From Paratrimastix pyriformis (taxonomy: Eukaryota > Preaxostyla > Paratrimastigidae), in assembly GCA_027972325.1 (NCBI GenBank), contig JAPMOS010000030.1, forward strand, positions 318,048 through 382,047: DNA of 64,000 nucleotides, in the 5' to 3' direction. The notes under the pieces were generated by a model. The model had not been told where the DNA came from, searched no databases, and worked only from the letters and a program-made list of their open reading frames with translations. The position numbers and the translations under genes are program-made. Positions 1-14,925 of the stretch are shown here, one piece after another. The number at the start of each line of letters is the position of its first letter. The stretch's first letter is position 1.

Positions 1-23
1 CCGCACATCCCGCACTTTCACAG

Positions 24-2884
<2,861 letters not shown>

Positions 2885-3409
2885 AGCGTCCTTCGGCTGG
2901 ACCACCGCTTCCGCGGCCGGAGCTGAGGTGTCGAGCGGACCCACGAGTTCAAGTTCCTTTGCGTTACCGCTCAAAATGCTTACCGTGGTACAGAAATATG
3001 AACCTGTTTGAAGCCTGCCGGCTGAGGATGGTATTTCTTTTCGCGCTCAAACACCGCTGTCGATGATCGGGGCGATGCGATGGAGTCGTGACAAAGACCG
3101 CAGCATGCTCGCTTTTTCGAGCCCGCAAAACAGAGGGGAAGATCCGGTAATTGGTCGGAACCACATCATCATCCAGCAAAGCGTGCGCTGATTGGGGAGG
3201 GGATGCGGGACGGGTTCTCCGGTGGTGCTCCGCCGTTCTTTTTCAGGGCTCAGATGGCTGTCTGGATGCCCAGAGAGACAAGGGCCCCGTGGGAAAGAAG
3301 TCCCAGCTGCTCCGAGGAGAGGTTCTCGAAGGACTGCATGCATCAGAAAAGTGGAGAGAAATGAGAAAATGAAGCGCACATCCTGCACCTCCTGCACCCA
3401 CCCCGCACC
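2885..3409. other. Unassigned stretch
   Basis: Several open frames on both strands, none with a recognisable motif. A minus-strand segment near 3330-3250 after a possible CAG acceptor reads FENLSSEQLGLLSHGALVS and could belong to the transporter remnant, but no continuing exon was found. Confidence 0.3.
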
Positions 3410-3762
3410 TCAGAGGGGGAGATAGCCAAGGATGTAAGCAGTAAAAAGACACCCTGAAAGATTCCCAATAAAGGTCCAAAACCAGTTCTTGCACCAAGCC
3501 AGGAAGACTCGCCAAAAGCTTTCTTTCTTGCGATTGACAGTTAGCAATGCCAACCCGCAAAACATCATATTCCCGGTGAGGAGCTCCGTGCCATTCATTA
3601 TAATGATCACCAGTCCCACCGGGAAAAATGCTGCGAGGGCAAAGCGTCTGAGGGCATCATACGTCACTCCGTTAATCACCTGGACTGGAATGGCGGCTGC
3701 TCCCCAACATGAGCAGGCCCCCCGGACAGACCTTGCTTGGTGGCGCCATCGCTTTCTGGGAT
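3410..3762 (-). pseudogene. Formate/nitrite transporter (FNT) family fragment
   Basis: Minus-strand frame from about 3760 to a stop at 3410. It reads a membrane segment (GACSCWGAAAIPVQ), then FFPVGLVIII and GTELLTGNMM, the signature around the second FNT helix, then WCKNWFWTFIGNLSG. Intact FNT proteins have six helices and about 260-300 residues. Only about the first half is visible, without the second-half Asn-Trp-containing helix, and the upstream end overlaps the last exon of the membrane-receptor gene in another frame. Best read as a truncated remnant; an undetected set of further exons is the alternative. Confidence 0.6.
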
Positions 3763-5607
3763 CGCGAGCAGCAGCAGCAGCAGCAGCAGAGACGCCTCAC
3801 CATGACTCCCGTGTTGGTGAGCAGTTCTTTGTTGGCCATCCACAGAAGCGGGTAGAAGATGGCCTCCACTCGATTGACAACCCCATATAAAATCTGGACG
3901 GAGGGGGAACGGAGTTGGTTGACACAAACTGCTTCCCCACAGACAGATACAATGGGTGGGACGTTCGTCAATCGCTCAATCCAGGGCACCACCAGCAGGA
4001 AGAGGTTGATGTCGATGTAAACGTTTCCGAAGAGCTGAAATCTGTAAGAAATAAAAGTGACAAAGAGACAGAACATATCTGTCGGTGACAATACGTAGAG
4101 ACGGGAGCATGTCAGTGACAAGAGACGGAACACATTTGTCAGTGACAAGAGACGGGAATAGAGACGGAACACATCTATCAGTGATAATTAGAGACGGAAC
4201 ACATCTGTCAGTGACAATTCGAGACGGAACACATCTATCAGTGACAATTAGAGACGGAACACATCTGCCAGTGACAATTAGAGAGACGGAACACATCTGT
4301 CAGTGACAATTAGAGACGGAACACATCTGTCGGTGACAATAGAGACGGGAACATCTGTCTCTCCAGGGCCACCCCGGCCTCCCCGCCCAAGATCCCGCCT
4401 GGGTCTCCAAAAGTGCCTCTGCCTCCCTGACCCCCTCTCCCCTCCCCGGGGCCCTGAGAGAAATGACAGACCTGAACAGGGTCTTCAACAGCGCAGATGT
4501 ATCCGTGTACGGATGCAGTCGCACCTCACGCTGGATGTGGATGCTGACGATCGCCAGCAAGACGATGGTCACTGGGGTGAACATCAGCGGAGGCGCATAG
4601 AGAAAATACTCGGCCGGCTCAATCTTCATGTCACAGCCACTGCGGGGGGTGAGGCAGTCGGGGGTGTGTGATTCAGATCAGCACGAACAGGAAGCCGACC
4701 TTGGCCAGGCCCCAGGATTGAACTGCTCGTAGGCAGCCATGACGATGCAGGGCACCGTGGGCCAGAGCCAGCCAATCATGTAGAAAACGGCACGCCACTT
4801 TACCATGGACCGGGTGCGGACCACGAGGAAAAACAGACTCACGACAGATAACGGGACAAAGCAATTGGCAGCGAGAATACAGTTGAGCCGGATGGCCCCC
4901 TCGATCTATGGGGGGGGGGGGGGGGGGGGGCGAGGAGGCGGGGTGATGATGACTTCCTGAAAAAAGAGCGACGGACTTGGCACCAGATGTGCTGATCAAA
5001 TCGGAATTGCGCAAATACGAAATACAATATTGTACAAAGATTGTACGAGAACATGAGCCCCTGCGGAAAACGGCTACGGGGAAATCTCGGGTCTGAAAAC
5101 AGCATGCCGAGAGTGCGGACCGGAGTTTGGGGCTCACAAAAATCCCCGCAAAAATAAATAGGCATGCACAAAACACCCCGGTAATTTCCAGGGCACAGGA
5201 AGCCCATTGGAGGACCTACGGAAAGCGCGATCAGCTGGTGAGCGCAACTTTGGAAGAGACTCTTGCCTCGCCAACGGTCATGGTTGAACTGGGGTCAAAA
5301 AGATGCGAAACTTGTTGGCAGAAGTCGACCCCCGAGAAAACTGCAGACAGGACAGACCGGAGAATCCGCGCGACACGATCAAGGCCAACAAAAAAAGGCA
5401 CCCAATGAAGCCCCCCAAAACAATCAAGCTCATCCATCGCTGCCATTTGGGAATGAGGACTTTTTCCTGGTCGGCAGGGGTCGAGAGGCGTAATCGGATA
5501 GATGACGTGCGAGAGTTCACAGGTGCCCCCAGCGACTGGGTAGGAATCGAGTCAGTCTCAAAATCATCTTCGGTAAGTAATGTTTCCTTCCCGGTTTCAT
5601 GTTCCAT
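3672..5607 (-). CDS. Seven-transmembrane receptor-like protein
   Basis: Minus-strand split gene. Firm phase-matched exons: about 5208-4977, 4905-4700, 4639-4472, and 4041 to a stop at 3672. The first exon, from ATG 5607, carries an acidic N-terminus and helix 1 (SLIVLGGFIGCLFLLALIVS); its junction with the 5208 exon was not resolved. Successive exons give about six more hydrophobic segments, including LMFSYNLCTILYFVF, LAANCFVPLSVVSLFFLVV, FYMIGWLWPTVPCIVM and FTPVTIVLLAIVSI, then two helices around LFLLVVPW and QILYGVVNRVEAIFYPLLW. Spacing and basic intracellular ends (VVRTRSMVKWR, QREVRLHP) suit a G-protein-coupled-receptor-like fold of the cAMP-receptor/secretin kind, but no family signature is decisive. 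A short CTG run near 3770-3790 gives seven Cys near the C-terminus. Confidence 0.55.
4042..4471 (-). repeat. ~29-30-bp minisatellite in the membrane-receptor intron
   Basis: About eight copies of a unit reading AGAGACGGAACACATCTGTC then AGTGACAATT, with small indels, from about 4080 to 4350. It fills the intron between exons ending at 4472 and starting at 4041. Confidence 0.9.
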
Positions 5608-5903
5608 TCAAACCCGGATTGGTGGGAAGAGCGCGCCCGGCAATCGTCCCTTTTCTCACGGTGGTGTGCAGCTCACGGGTGATTCGTCTCCAGGGCCGCC
5701 GTTGTTGAGCCATAACATTGGTACGTACTCATCGGATGTGACAGGTGAATGCCCGCAGGGCATTCCGCCCGCACACTCTTGAGTGATGTGACAGGGCATT
5801 CGCGCCCCAAGAAGAGGGGAAGACAAACCAAAAAACAATGACATATTATACAGTTCACATTGAGTGATGTTAACAGGGCATCCGCGCCCAGAAAGCTCGA
5901 TCA

Positions 5904-8006
5904 TCATGTGAACTTCCGCAGGCCCCGGGTCCCGACCGGGTCCAGATAGACCCCGGGGAAGCGGGGTATCATCTCCAAGAGCTGTGTACCGACCCCCCCA
6001 ATCCGGGACAGTCCACGGGGCGGCCCAACCAGGTCCAGCCGCCCGAGGGCCGCAAATGGGGCCTGCAGATCCTCCAGCAGCGGGCAGTTGAGGACCAGCG
6101 AGGACAGGGGCACCGACCGGGGTATGGGACACACCGTCAGCTGGCGCAGCCGGGGGCAGGTCAGCACCAGGTCGGGGCCGGTCTCGCCCAGGGTCAGCTG
6201 GGCCAGTCGGGGCAGCCGCTCCAGGGCCTGCGCCACCCGCTGCGACCATCCCGTCGGCCCAACCCGGATGGTGACCTGGCGCAGGCAAGCCCCGTGCCGG
6301 GTCAAGCAGGCCACCAGGCTGTCCTCCTTCATGCGGCGACAGGAGTCGATGTAGAGGCCCGTCAGGGGCGGGCAGGCGTCCAGCTCGAGCGTCCCAACAT
6401 CGTCCCCGGCCAGACTCAGGGAAGCCAGTTTGGGGCAGCGCAGCGAGATCGCAGTCGGGACGGATTGCTCGTAACAGACGCCCCGGATACTGACCGCACG
6501 CAGCCCCGGGCCCTCGATTTCCACGGCACTCGGAACCGCGACGGACAAGAGGGTCGCCTCGAACCGCTCCAACTGGGGCGGGAGCCGCAGGACGAGCGAA
6601 CCGCTGGCCGGTTTGGGGATGGGCAACGCCAATCGGCGGAGTGACTCGAACTGCAGCAGAGTCTCCGGCCGGTCGAACAGAACCCCGGAGATCCCGGTGA
6701 GCCCGGGGGTCCCGGCCAGTATCGGCAGAACGACCCCGGTCATCCACTCGGTGGTGGATTGGTACAGGTACCATGGCCCGGGGAACCGGAGGCATCGCAG
6801 GCGGGGACAGTCAATAACCAGCCCGTAGGGTGGCGAGCCGAAGGTGCGCGGAAGGTTGAGATCTTCCAGGCCGGGGCAGAGCAGGCTCAGGGTGTTGGGC
6901 GCGTCCAACCGCATCTCCTCGAGGTGAATCACCCGCAGTCGGGTGCTGGTGATGGCGACGGAACGGGGAATGGAGGCCCCGAGACCGTACAGGCAGAGCT
7001 GTTCAAGACGATCGAGCAGGGCTGGGGCCAGCACCCACTCAGGATTGCCGCCCACCCGCGGCCAAGCATTTCCAACCAGGGCGGGCAGACAGGTCACGTA
7101 GCCCGTCCAGCCGCGCAGCGTCAGGGCACGCAGCGTGGGCTGGTTGGCGGACAGGACGGCCGCCAGGCCGGGGCATTTGACGGGCACATCAAGAGATTCG
7201 AGCCGGCAGAGGTCCAGCCCGGTCAGGTCGCCCTCTCGGTGCAGGGCCAGGTGGGTCAGGTTGCGAGGGGTCAAGGGACCCATGTTGCAGGCAGTCACGA
7301 GGCTCACCCGCTCGAGGGCGCACCGGGGGCTGGCCAGAAAGCCCTCCAGCCGAGCCGGGCGCCAGACCTCCGGAATGATGAGCTCCCGGAGGGTGCCTGC
7401 CATGGGCCGGAGGACCGCCGCCCAGTTGGCCTTGAACCCCGGGTTGAAGCCACTGATCTCAAGGACCCGGAGTCCGGGGCAGGCCCCCCGGCCCAGGGCA
7501 GCCAGGATCCGACCCAGAACTGGACAGTTGCCCGACTCCAGGTGAAGCTCCTCCAGGCCGCGCAGGTAGCCCCCACGCAACAGGGCGAGCACTAATGGTC
7601 CCACGGGGACCCGCAGGTTCCCCAGGGCTGCGGGCGAATGGCCCCCAAAGGCCTGCATCACCCAGGCGGCACACTCAAACTCGTTGCCGGAGTCCAAAAG
7701 TGGGATCATCTGATCCACCAGCGAGAATTTGGCGAGGTGTTTGCAGGGTCGAAGGAGCGCGACTAAAGCGTCCCCCGGGATGGCGGGAAGCGGCACCATG
7801 AATTCATGTTCCGGAAACACGAAGGACATTTCACGGGCTGTGCCAAGAATGGTCGAACGGATGGTGTGTGTGAGGCCAAGAAATTGAATGTAGGTAGTTG
7901 TGGGACAGTCTGAGATCTCGACCACGGACAGCAAAAGGTCGAGAGGGAGATGGGCCAAGAATTCAGCGATGTTTGTGATCGTCTGCGAATGTTCGAAAAA
8001 AATCAT
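5904..8006 (-). CDS. Leucine-rich-repeat protein, copy 1 (700 aa)
   Basis: Single open frame of 700 residues. The N-terminal ~60 residues are an F-box-like or family-specific helical segment (HLPLDLLLSVVEISD, then TYIQFLGLTHTIRS). The rest is a series of irregular leucine-rich repeats (CPGLRVLEISG, CPKLASLSLAG, CPRLRQLTVCP) of about 20-26 residues each with Cys-Pro at the repeat start. No signal peptide or membrane segment is seen. It is about 90% alike to the next gene (8773-10941) and the shared block includes both flanks, so the two arose by tandem duplication. Role unknown; such proteins usually bind other proteins. Large open frames on the opposite strand are codon-bias shadows. Confidence 0.85.
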   Translation of the reverse strand: MIFFEHSQTITNIAEFLAHLPLDLLLSVVEISDCPTTTYIQFLGLTHTIRSTILGTAREMSFVFPEHEFMVPLPAIPGDALVALLRPCKHLAKFSLVDQMIPLLDSGNEFECAAWVMQAFGGHSPAALGNLRVPVGPLVLALLRGGYLRGLEELHLESGNCPVLGRILAALGRGACPGLRVLEISGFNPGFKANWAAVLRPMAGTLRELIIPEVWRPARLEGFLASPRCALERVSLVTACNMGPLTPRNLTHLALHREGDLTGLDLCRLESLDVPVKCPGLAAVLSANQPTLRALTLRGWTGYVTCLPALVGNAWPRVGGNPEWVLAPALLDRLEQLCLYGLGASIPRSVAITSTRLRVIHLEEMRLDAPNTLSLLCPGLEDLNLPRTFGSPPYGLVIDCPRLRCLRFPGPWYLYQSTTEWMTGVVLPILAGTPGLTGISGVLFDRPETLLQFESLRRLALPIPKPASGSLVLRLPPQLERFEATLLSVAVPSAVEIEGPGLRAVSIRGVCYEQSVPTAISLRCPKLASLSLAGDDVGTLELDACPPLTGLYIDSCRRMKEDSLVACLTRHGACLRQVTIRVGPTGWSQRVAQALERLPRLAQLTLGETGPDLVLTCPRLRQLTVCPIPRSVPLSSLVLNCPLLEDLQAPFAALGRLDLVGPPRGLSRIGGVGTQLLEMIPRFPGVYLDPVGTRGLRKFT

Positions 8007-8149
8007 TCGGAAAAACCTTCCAAAGGTGTCCAGCAGACCATAAGACGGGCAACTGAATCTCCTCGAGTGGTGCTGCGGGGCCCCGGCCCAGCCAATTGGA
8101 TTAGCACCGAGAGTCCCGGGTGAACCAGATGACTGCCGGCAGTGCGGGA

Positions 8150-8620
8150 CCTTTTTTGGGTGGTCGGCGTTCTATTTGGGGGGTGGGATGGAGGTCTCGG
8201 AAATCGAAAACGGGTCCAATCGAAGGGACGGTGGCGCCGGATCAGCGCGAAGCGATGAGGGTGGACATGGCATGTGCAAGTAGGATCAGGGTGTTCGGTA
8301 TCTCCCAGGACGGGGTCCCCCAGGGGGGTCTCTCCTGTGCCCATCCGATGGGTGGCTGCAGGTCGCTCGCCACGGCCGCCGTCCCCCCTCGGCCGCGGCC
8401 CGCAGGCCCCAGCGGCCTTCCCGCCACCCTTCCACCCGACCCCCTCGCCTTCCCCTGAACCCGTGGGGGTCTTGGCCGGGAGGCCCTCTAGGTTGGAGAT
8501 GAAGTGGTGGGGCCCGGGACCCCATCTTGCAAGCTTCTTCCCTTCCCGAGGGCAAGATTCACTGCCCCCCCCCCCCCCCCCCCCCCCCCATCGTCTTTCT
8601 CCTTCAGAGCCGCCGTTTTC
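8150..8620. other. Unique spacer between the duplicated LRR units
   Basis: This ~470-bp stretch separates the duplicated flanks and has no counterpart upstream of copy 2. It carries a C-run of about 28 bases near 8563-8590. No gene seen. Confidence 0.5.
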
Positions 8621-8772
8621 CGCCCGCACACTCTCTTTGAGTGATGTGACAGGGCATTCGCGCCCCAAGAAGAGGAGAAGACATAGAAAAAACAATGGCA
8701 TATGATACAGTCCGCATTGAGTGATGTTGACAGGGTTTCCGCGCCCCAAAAAGAGGAGGAAGCGCTCGACCA

Positions 8773-10941
8773 TCATGTGAACTTCCGCAGGCCCCGGATC
8801 CCGACCGGGTCCAGATAGACCCCGGGGAAGCGGGGTTTCATCTCCAAGAGCCGTGTACCGACCCCCCCAATCCGGGACAGTCCACGGGGCGGCCCAACCA
8901 GGTCCAGCCGGCGGAGGGCCGCAAAGGGGACCTGCAGATCCTCCAGCAGCGGGCAGTTGAGGACCAGCGAGGACAGGGGCACCGACCGGGGCATGGGAGA
9001 CACGGTCAGCTGGCGCAGCCGGGGGCAGGCCAGCACCAGGTTGGGGCCGTTCTCGCCCAGGGTCAGCTGGGCCAGTCGGGGCAGCCGCTCCAGAGCCAGC
9101 GCCACCCGCTGCGACCATCCCATCGGCCCAACCCGGATGGCGACATGGCGCAGGCAAGCCCCGTGCCGGGTCAGGCAGGCCACCAGGCTGTCCTCCTTCA
9201 TGCGGCGACAGGAGACAAGGTAGAGGCCCGTCAGGGGAGGGCATGCGTCCAGATTGAACGTCCCAATGTCCCCGGCCAGACTCAGGGTCGCCAGTTTGGG
9301 GCAGCGCAGCGAGACCACAGTCGGGACGGATTGCTCGTAACGCACGCCCTGGATACTGGCCGCACACAGCCCCGGACCCTCGATTTCCACGGCACTCGCG
9401 ACGGACAAGAGGGTCGCCTCGAACCGCTCCAACTGGGGCGGGAGCCGCAGTACGAGCGAACCGCTGGCGGGTTTCTTCTGGATGGGCAACGCCAATCGGC
9501 GGAGCGACTCGAACTGCAGCAGAGTCTCCGGCCGGTCGAACAGAACCCCGGAGATCCCGGTGAGCCCGGGGGTCCCGGCCAGTATCGGCCGAACGACCCT
9601 GGCCATCCACCCAACGATGGATGGGGGCATGGACCATGGCCCGGGGTACCGAATGCATCGCAGGCGGGGACAGTCGATGACCAGCCCGTAGGGTTGCGAG
9701 CCGAAGGTGCGCGGAAGGTTGAGATCTTCCAGACGGGGGCAGAGCAGGTTCAGGGTGTTGGGCCCGCCCAAATCCATCTCCTCGAGGTGAATCACCCGCA
9801 GTCGGGTGCTGGTGATGGCGACGGAACGGGGAATGGAGGCCCCGAGACCGTACAGGCAGAGCTGTTCAAGACGATCGAGCAGGGCTGGGGCCAGCACCCA
9901 CTCAGGATTGCCAATCACCCGCGGCCAAGCATGGCCGACCGGGGCGGGCAGGCACATCACATAGCCCGTCCAGCCGCGCAGCGTCAGGGCACGCAGCGTG
10001 GGCTGGTTGGCGGACAGGACGGCCGCCAGGCCGGGGCATTTGACGGGCACATCAAGAGATTCGAGCCGGCAGAGGTCCAGCCCGGTCAGGTCGCCCTCTC
10101 GGTGCAGGGCCAGGTGGGTCAGGTTGCGAGGGGTCAAGGGACCCATGTTGCAGGCGGTCACGAGGCTCACCCGCTCGAGGGCGCACCGGGGGCTGGCCAG
10201 AAAGCCCTCCAGCCGAGCCGGGCGCCAGACCTCCGGAATGATGAGCTCCCGGAGGGTGCTTGCCATGGGCCGGAGGACCGCCGCCCAGTTGGCCTTGAAC
10301 CCCGGGTTGAAGCCACTGATCTCGAGGACCCGGAGTCCGGGGCAGGCCCCCCGGCCCAAGGCAGCCAGGATCCGACCCAGAACCGGGCAGTTGCCCGACT
10401 CCAGGTGAAGCTCCTCCAGGCCGCGCAGGTCGCCCCCACGCAAAAGGGCGAGCACCAGTAGTCCCACGGGGGCCCGGAGGCTCTCCAGGGCTGTGGGCGA
10501 GTGGCCCCCAAAGGCCTGCATCACCCAGGCGGCACACTCAAACTCGTTGCCGGAGTCCAAAAGTGGGGTCATCTGACCAACCAGCGAGAATTTGGAGAGT
10601 CGTTTGCAGGGTCGAAGGAGCGCGGCTAAAGCGTCCCCCGGGATGGCGGGAAGCGGGGTCATGAATTCATCAGCATCATCAGCATCATTTTCATCTTTTT
10701 CTTCTTCATCATCATAATCATAATCATCATCATAATCATCATCATTTTCCGGAAACACGAAGCACATTTCACGGGCTGTGCCAAGAATGGTCGAACGGAT
10801 GGTGTGTGTGAGGCCAAGAAATTGAATGTAGGTGGTTGTGGGACAGTCTGAGATCTCGACCACGGACAGCAAAAGGTCGAGAGGGAGATGGACCAAGAAT
10901 TCAGCGATGTTTGTGATCGTCTGCGAATGTTCAAAAATCAT
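8773..10941 (-). CDS. Leucine-rich-repeat protein, copy 2 (722 aa)
   Basis: Same organisation as copy 1: helical N-terminus, then irregular Cys-Pro-headed leucine-rich repeats to the C-terminus (GIRGLRKFT). The main difference is an acidic insertion of roughly 25 residues after position ~68 (Asp/Glu/Tyr only, 10667-10747), encoded by an ATC/ATA-type microsatellite that is absent from copy 1. The frame stays open through it. Other differences are scattered substitutions and a few single-codon indels (DVGTL versus IGTF), the pattern of two maintained coding copies rather than a pseudogene. Confidence 0.85.
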   Translation of the reverse strand: MIFEHSQTITNIAEFLVHLPLDLLLSVVEISDCPTTTYIQFLGLTHTIRSTILGTAREMCFVFPENDDDYDDDYDYDDEEEKDENDADDADEFMTPLPAIPGDALAALLRPCKRLSKFSLVGQMTPLLDSGNEFECAAWVMQAFGGHSPTALESLRAPVGLLVLALLRGGDLRGLEELHLESGNCPVLGRILAALGRGACPGLRVLEISGFNPGFKANWAAVLRPMASTLRELIIPEVWRPARLEGFLASPRCALERVSLVTACNMGPLTPRNLTHLALHREGDLTGLDLCRLESLDVPVKCPGLAAVLSANQPTLRALTLRGWTGYVMCLPAPVGHAWPRVIGNPEWVLAPALLDRLEQLCLYGLGASIPRSVAITSTRLRVIHLEEMDLGGPNTLNLLCPRLEDLNLPRTFGSQPYGLVIDCPRLRCIRYPGPWSMPPSIVGWMARVVRPILAGTPGLTGISGVLFDRPETLLQFESLRRLALPIQKKPASGSLVLRLPPQLERFEATLLSVASAVEIEGPGLCAASIQGVRYEQSVPTVVSLRCPKLATLSLAGDIGTFNLDACPPLTGLYLVSCRRMKEDSLVACLTRHGACLRHVAIRVGPMGWSQRVALALERLPRLAQLTLGENGPNLVLACPRLRQLTVSPMPRSVPLSSLVLNCPLLEDLQVPFAALRRLDLVGPPRGLSRIGGVGTRLLEMKPRFPGVYLDPVGIRGLRKFT
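10667..10747. repeat. In-frame microsatellite inside LRR copy 2
   Basis: Imperfect ATC/ATA repeat encoding the acidic tract. The aligned position in copy 1 (about 7795-7815) has no repeat, so it expanded after the duplication or was lost from copy 1. Confidence 0.85.
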
Positions 10942-11229
10942 TCGGAAAAACCTTTCAAAATGTCCAGCAGACCATAAGACGGCCTCCAGAATCTCCTCGA
11001 GGTGGTGGCCTCAGCCGCAAATTCCTGGGTGAGGCCCGAGAGTCCCGGGTGAATCAGATGACTGCCGGCAGTGCGGGCTGCCCCGGGGCGGGCGAGGCGG
11101 ATCAGTGGTCTGTCAGGCCCTCAATACCACCGATCTGATCTTGAGTGGCCACATTTTTGTGCACCCCTCGAGGAAATAGTACGTCAGCCCTTTTCCTGTT
11201 CAAACCCTTCGGAAGGCCGCATGCATTAT

Positions 11230-13504
11230 TTATTGGGCGCTGCCCCCCGTACCGTCCTCGCCGGCAACCCTGATAAGCCCCTCGACGCCCTGGTATGCAC
11301 GGGCCAATGTCGCGTCATTGCGCAGAATGGGCTCCATCGCCGCCTCCAGGGCCCGCTGCAGTTCGGGCCGCTTCTTCGAATACTGCGGGTCGGCGCAGTA
11401 GTGGTACATCTTGACTGAGAGCGGGTCAATGAACCGGGTTGGGTGCACGAAAATGCGCGCCTGGCCCTGCATCTGAGCGCGGGACTCGTAGAATTTGCCC
11501 AGGGGCATGCGGCTATTGTCCATCACGCCGTAGGGCATCGAGGCATAGGCGATGTCGTCCACGCAGGACTCGTGAATGAAAATTTGCATCATGTGGCCCA
11601 TGTACTGCTGGCCGGGGGCCATAGCCACCCCGGGGACGCCCCCGAAGGCCGACACGCAGATGCCGAAATGGGACGCGGCCGCGCAGCAGCGGCGCAGACA
11701 TTCGTGGGCATCCTGGAGGGCGCAGTGTGTGTCGTGTAAAGAAGGAACGAAGTAACGGGAAAATAAAACAAAAACCAGAGAGGTAGAAGAGGCGCAGTGT
11801 GTGTGTGTGTGAGTGTGTGGGGTGAGCGTCAAGCCGAAAAAAACAATGTCGAGGATCGGATTGTATGGACAGCGCACAAGGTCGAAAACACAGACACACA
11901 TGGCCGGAGGGAGCAATTTTGATGGTCGATCAACAGCAGCATCAGCACCATCCATCATTCAGTCATCATCACCATCACCATCACCATCATCATCATCACC
12001 ATGATCATTAACATCAACATCAACATCATCCAACCATCACCATCATCATCAAACCATCATCGTTATCATCCAACCATCATCACCAGTCATCATCATCATC
12101 ATCATCCAGTCATCCAGTCATCCAGTCCAGTCATCGCTCATCATCGACATCACAACAGCATCACCATCAACATCGGCATCAACATCAATCATCATCATCA
12201 TCATCCAGTCACCACTCATCACCTCCAAACGCAATCACCCGGACCTTGTCCGAGAGGCCACACGTGCGGAAGACGTGGATGAGCACGCCCGAGAAGGACA
12301 GGTCACCGCAACTGTACCCGGTCGCGAAGCAGGACACGGGCGGGGCCTCCGAGCCGGCCCACAGGCCGCACGATGATGAGATGGCCAGTGCACGGAATCT
12401 GTGTGTGCGAAAAAGACCAAAAAAGATGATGAAGACGCCACGCCACTCGACACACAGGCCGCACGATGTGCGAAAAGACCAAAAAAGATGACGAAGAAGA
12501 CACACTCGACACACAGGCCGCACGATGAGGAGATTTGCCGGTGACACGGAATCTGTGTGTGGGTGCGAGCTGAGCGCAAAGGAGCAAAAAAAAAGATGAA
12601 GAGGGGGGGCACTCCGACACCATTTGACACGTGCAGGTGCGAAGGGGGAAAAAAAAATTATCAGAAAAACAAAAAAATGCCCACTTTCCGAACCGCCGCC
12701 CTTTCGAGCAGCAGCGGGGTTCCCGCACGGACCGTGGATCGTGATCGCGCGAGCTCATTTTCTTGAAATCCTCGAGCAGCATGTCCAGGCAGGGCTTTCC
12801 GTCGAACGGGGCCTTCAGCAGCCGGGGCAGGTGCGGGAAATTCGGCCCCAGCCGATAGATCCGCCTGGCCAGACAGCTGTGCACCTCGTAAATCAGGGCG
12901 GGCAGGGAGTACGAGTGGTAGAAGACGCAGAAACCACGGGGGCACAACTGCTCCTCCCGGGTGAGCATCCGCTGGAATACCTCCTTGTGGGGTCCCTCCA
13001 TCTGCTGCAGGCACGAGGCCGGGTGGCCGCGCAGGGACTGGGCGTGGGGAACGTCGGCCGGACTGCGAATGTTGATCACGGGGATGTCGGCATCTGTGGG
13101 TCGACACAATCCACCCCCCCAGACATGGTGAGTGTGTGAGTGGGGATGTTGATCACGGGGATGTCGGCATCTGTGGGTCGACACAACCCACCCCCCCAAG
13201 ACATGGTGAGTGAGTGAGGACAAATGAGTTCAACTCCCCCCCTCCTCTTCTCCGGATGGTTTTGGTCTGGGATTCCTTCAAAGGCCATATTACCCAGCAA
13301 GCAGACGCCACGAATCAGTTGACAGAACAGGAAAGGCGCAACCTTCGAAAGATATGGAACTGACAAACAAGAACGATAAACACGCCCCCTCTCCGGAATA
13401 GGGAGGGAGCATGCCAGCCCTGTAAGGGCTGTATCACAGTGGAGAAAATCGGCTGGGGACAAAAAATGCACCCCAAAGAATGACTTTGCCTGAGGCGGGG
13501 GCAT
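11230..13504 (-). CDS. Conserved-looking four-exon protein of unknown function (402 aa model)
   Basis: Exons on the minus strand: 13504-13294 (tentative first exon), 13093-12733, 12398-12245, 11712-11230. All junction phases agree (1, 2, 0) and give 402 residues. The second exon reads PVINIRSPADVPHAQSLRGH and later CVFYHSYSLPALIYEVHSCL; the third is Cys/Gly-rich (CFATGYSCGDLSFSG); the last has GICVSAFGGVPGVAMAPGQQ, then FIHESCVDDIAYASMPYGVM and a helical C-terminus. I recognise no family. No signal peptide or membrane helix stands out. Repeated junction copies at exons 2 and 3 leave alternative acceptors possible. The first exon rests only on a good phase-1 donor (GGTAAT) and an open frame. 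Confidence 0.6.
11713..12244 (-). repeat. Intron with shared ~65-bp element and ATC microsatellite
   Basis: Last intron of the unknown gene. It holds an ATC-rich array (about 11940-12215) and, near its 3' end (about 11729-11793), a sequence that matches 1197-1262 of the NAD synthase intron on the opposite strand. Confidence 0.85.
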
Positions 13505-13555
13505 GATGAACCAGCGCCGAAACTGAAAGATTATGGGAGCGGACGCGGGTCAATT

Positions 13556-14228
<673 letters not shown>

Positions 14229-14894
14229 TCATCGGGGGTGCGCCGCCAGACCGTCGCAGTTCGGGCAGAAGAACACGTCGCCCTTCTCGACCAGCGTGCT
14301 CTTGCGGCACTGGCGGCACTGGATGGCCGTCATCCGCCCCCCGGGAATACCGCAGCAGAAGTCGGCCTGGGCGACCCCCGTGGGTTTGGACACCGTCCGG
14401 ACAAGCTTGCTGGCCGCCCCGGACATTGTCGCGAGCATCGTCTGTTCGGCCCGCAGGGCGGCTTCGAACTCCTCGCGGCTGATGCCGAGCAGGGCAGGGT
14501 CGGGCGGGGTGATGTGGCGGCTGAGCTTGGTGGGGCCTGAGGGCGAGGAGGCAGGGTCGCGCGGGGCCCCGCGGGGCAGGACGCGCGTGGTGGCCGGCTG
14601 GGCGAAGAGCTCGTCGTCCTGAAGGAGGAGAGGGCGGGGGTGGGTGGGATTGGGTAATGGTGATGATTGGGTGATGATGATTGGATGATGATGATGATGA
14701 TCTGACTGGATGATGATGATGGTGATGATGGTGATGGTGCTGACTGGATGATTGGATGGTGATGACTGGATGATGACTGGATGATGATGATGATTGGATG
14801 ATGATGATTGGGTGATGATGATTGGATGATGATGATGATTGGATGCTGACAGGGAGCATTGTGTAGCAGCACAAGGAGGGTGTGGTGTGTGTAT

Positions 14895-14925
<31 letters not shown>

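Noticed and set aside
9145-10461. 438-codon plus-strand frame opposite LRR copy 2
   Set aside because: Codon-bias shadow; the same frame lies opposite copy 1, and the minus frame has repeat structure and a family-type start.
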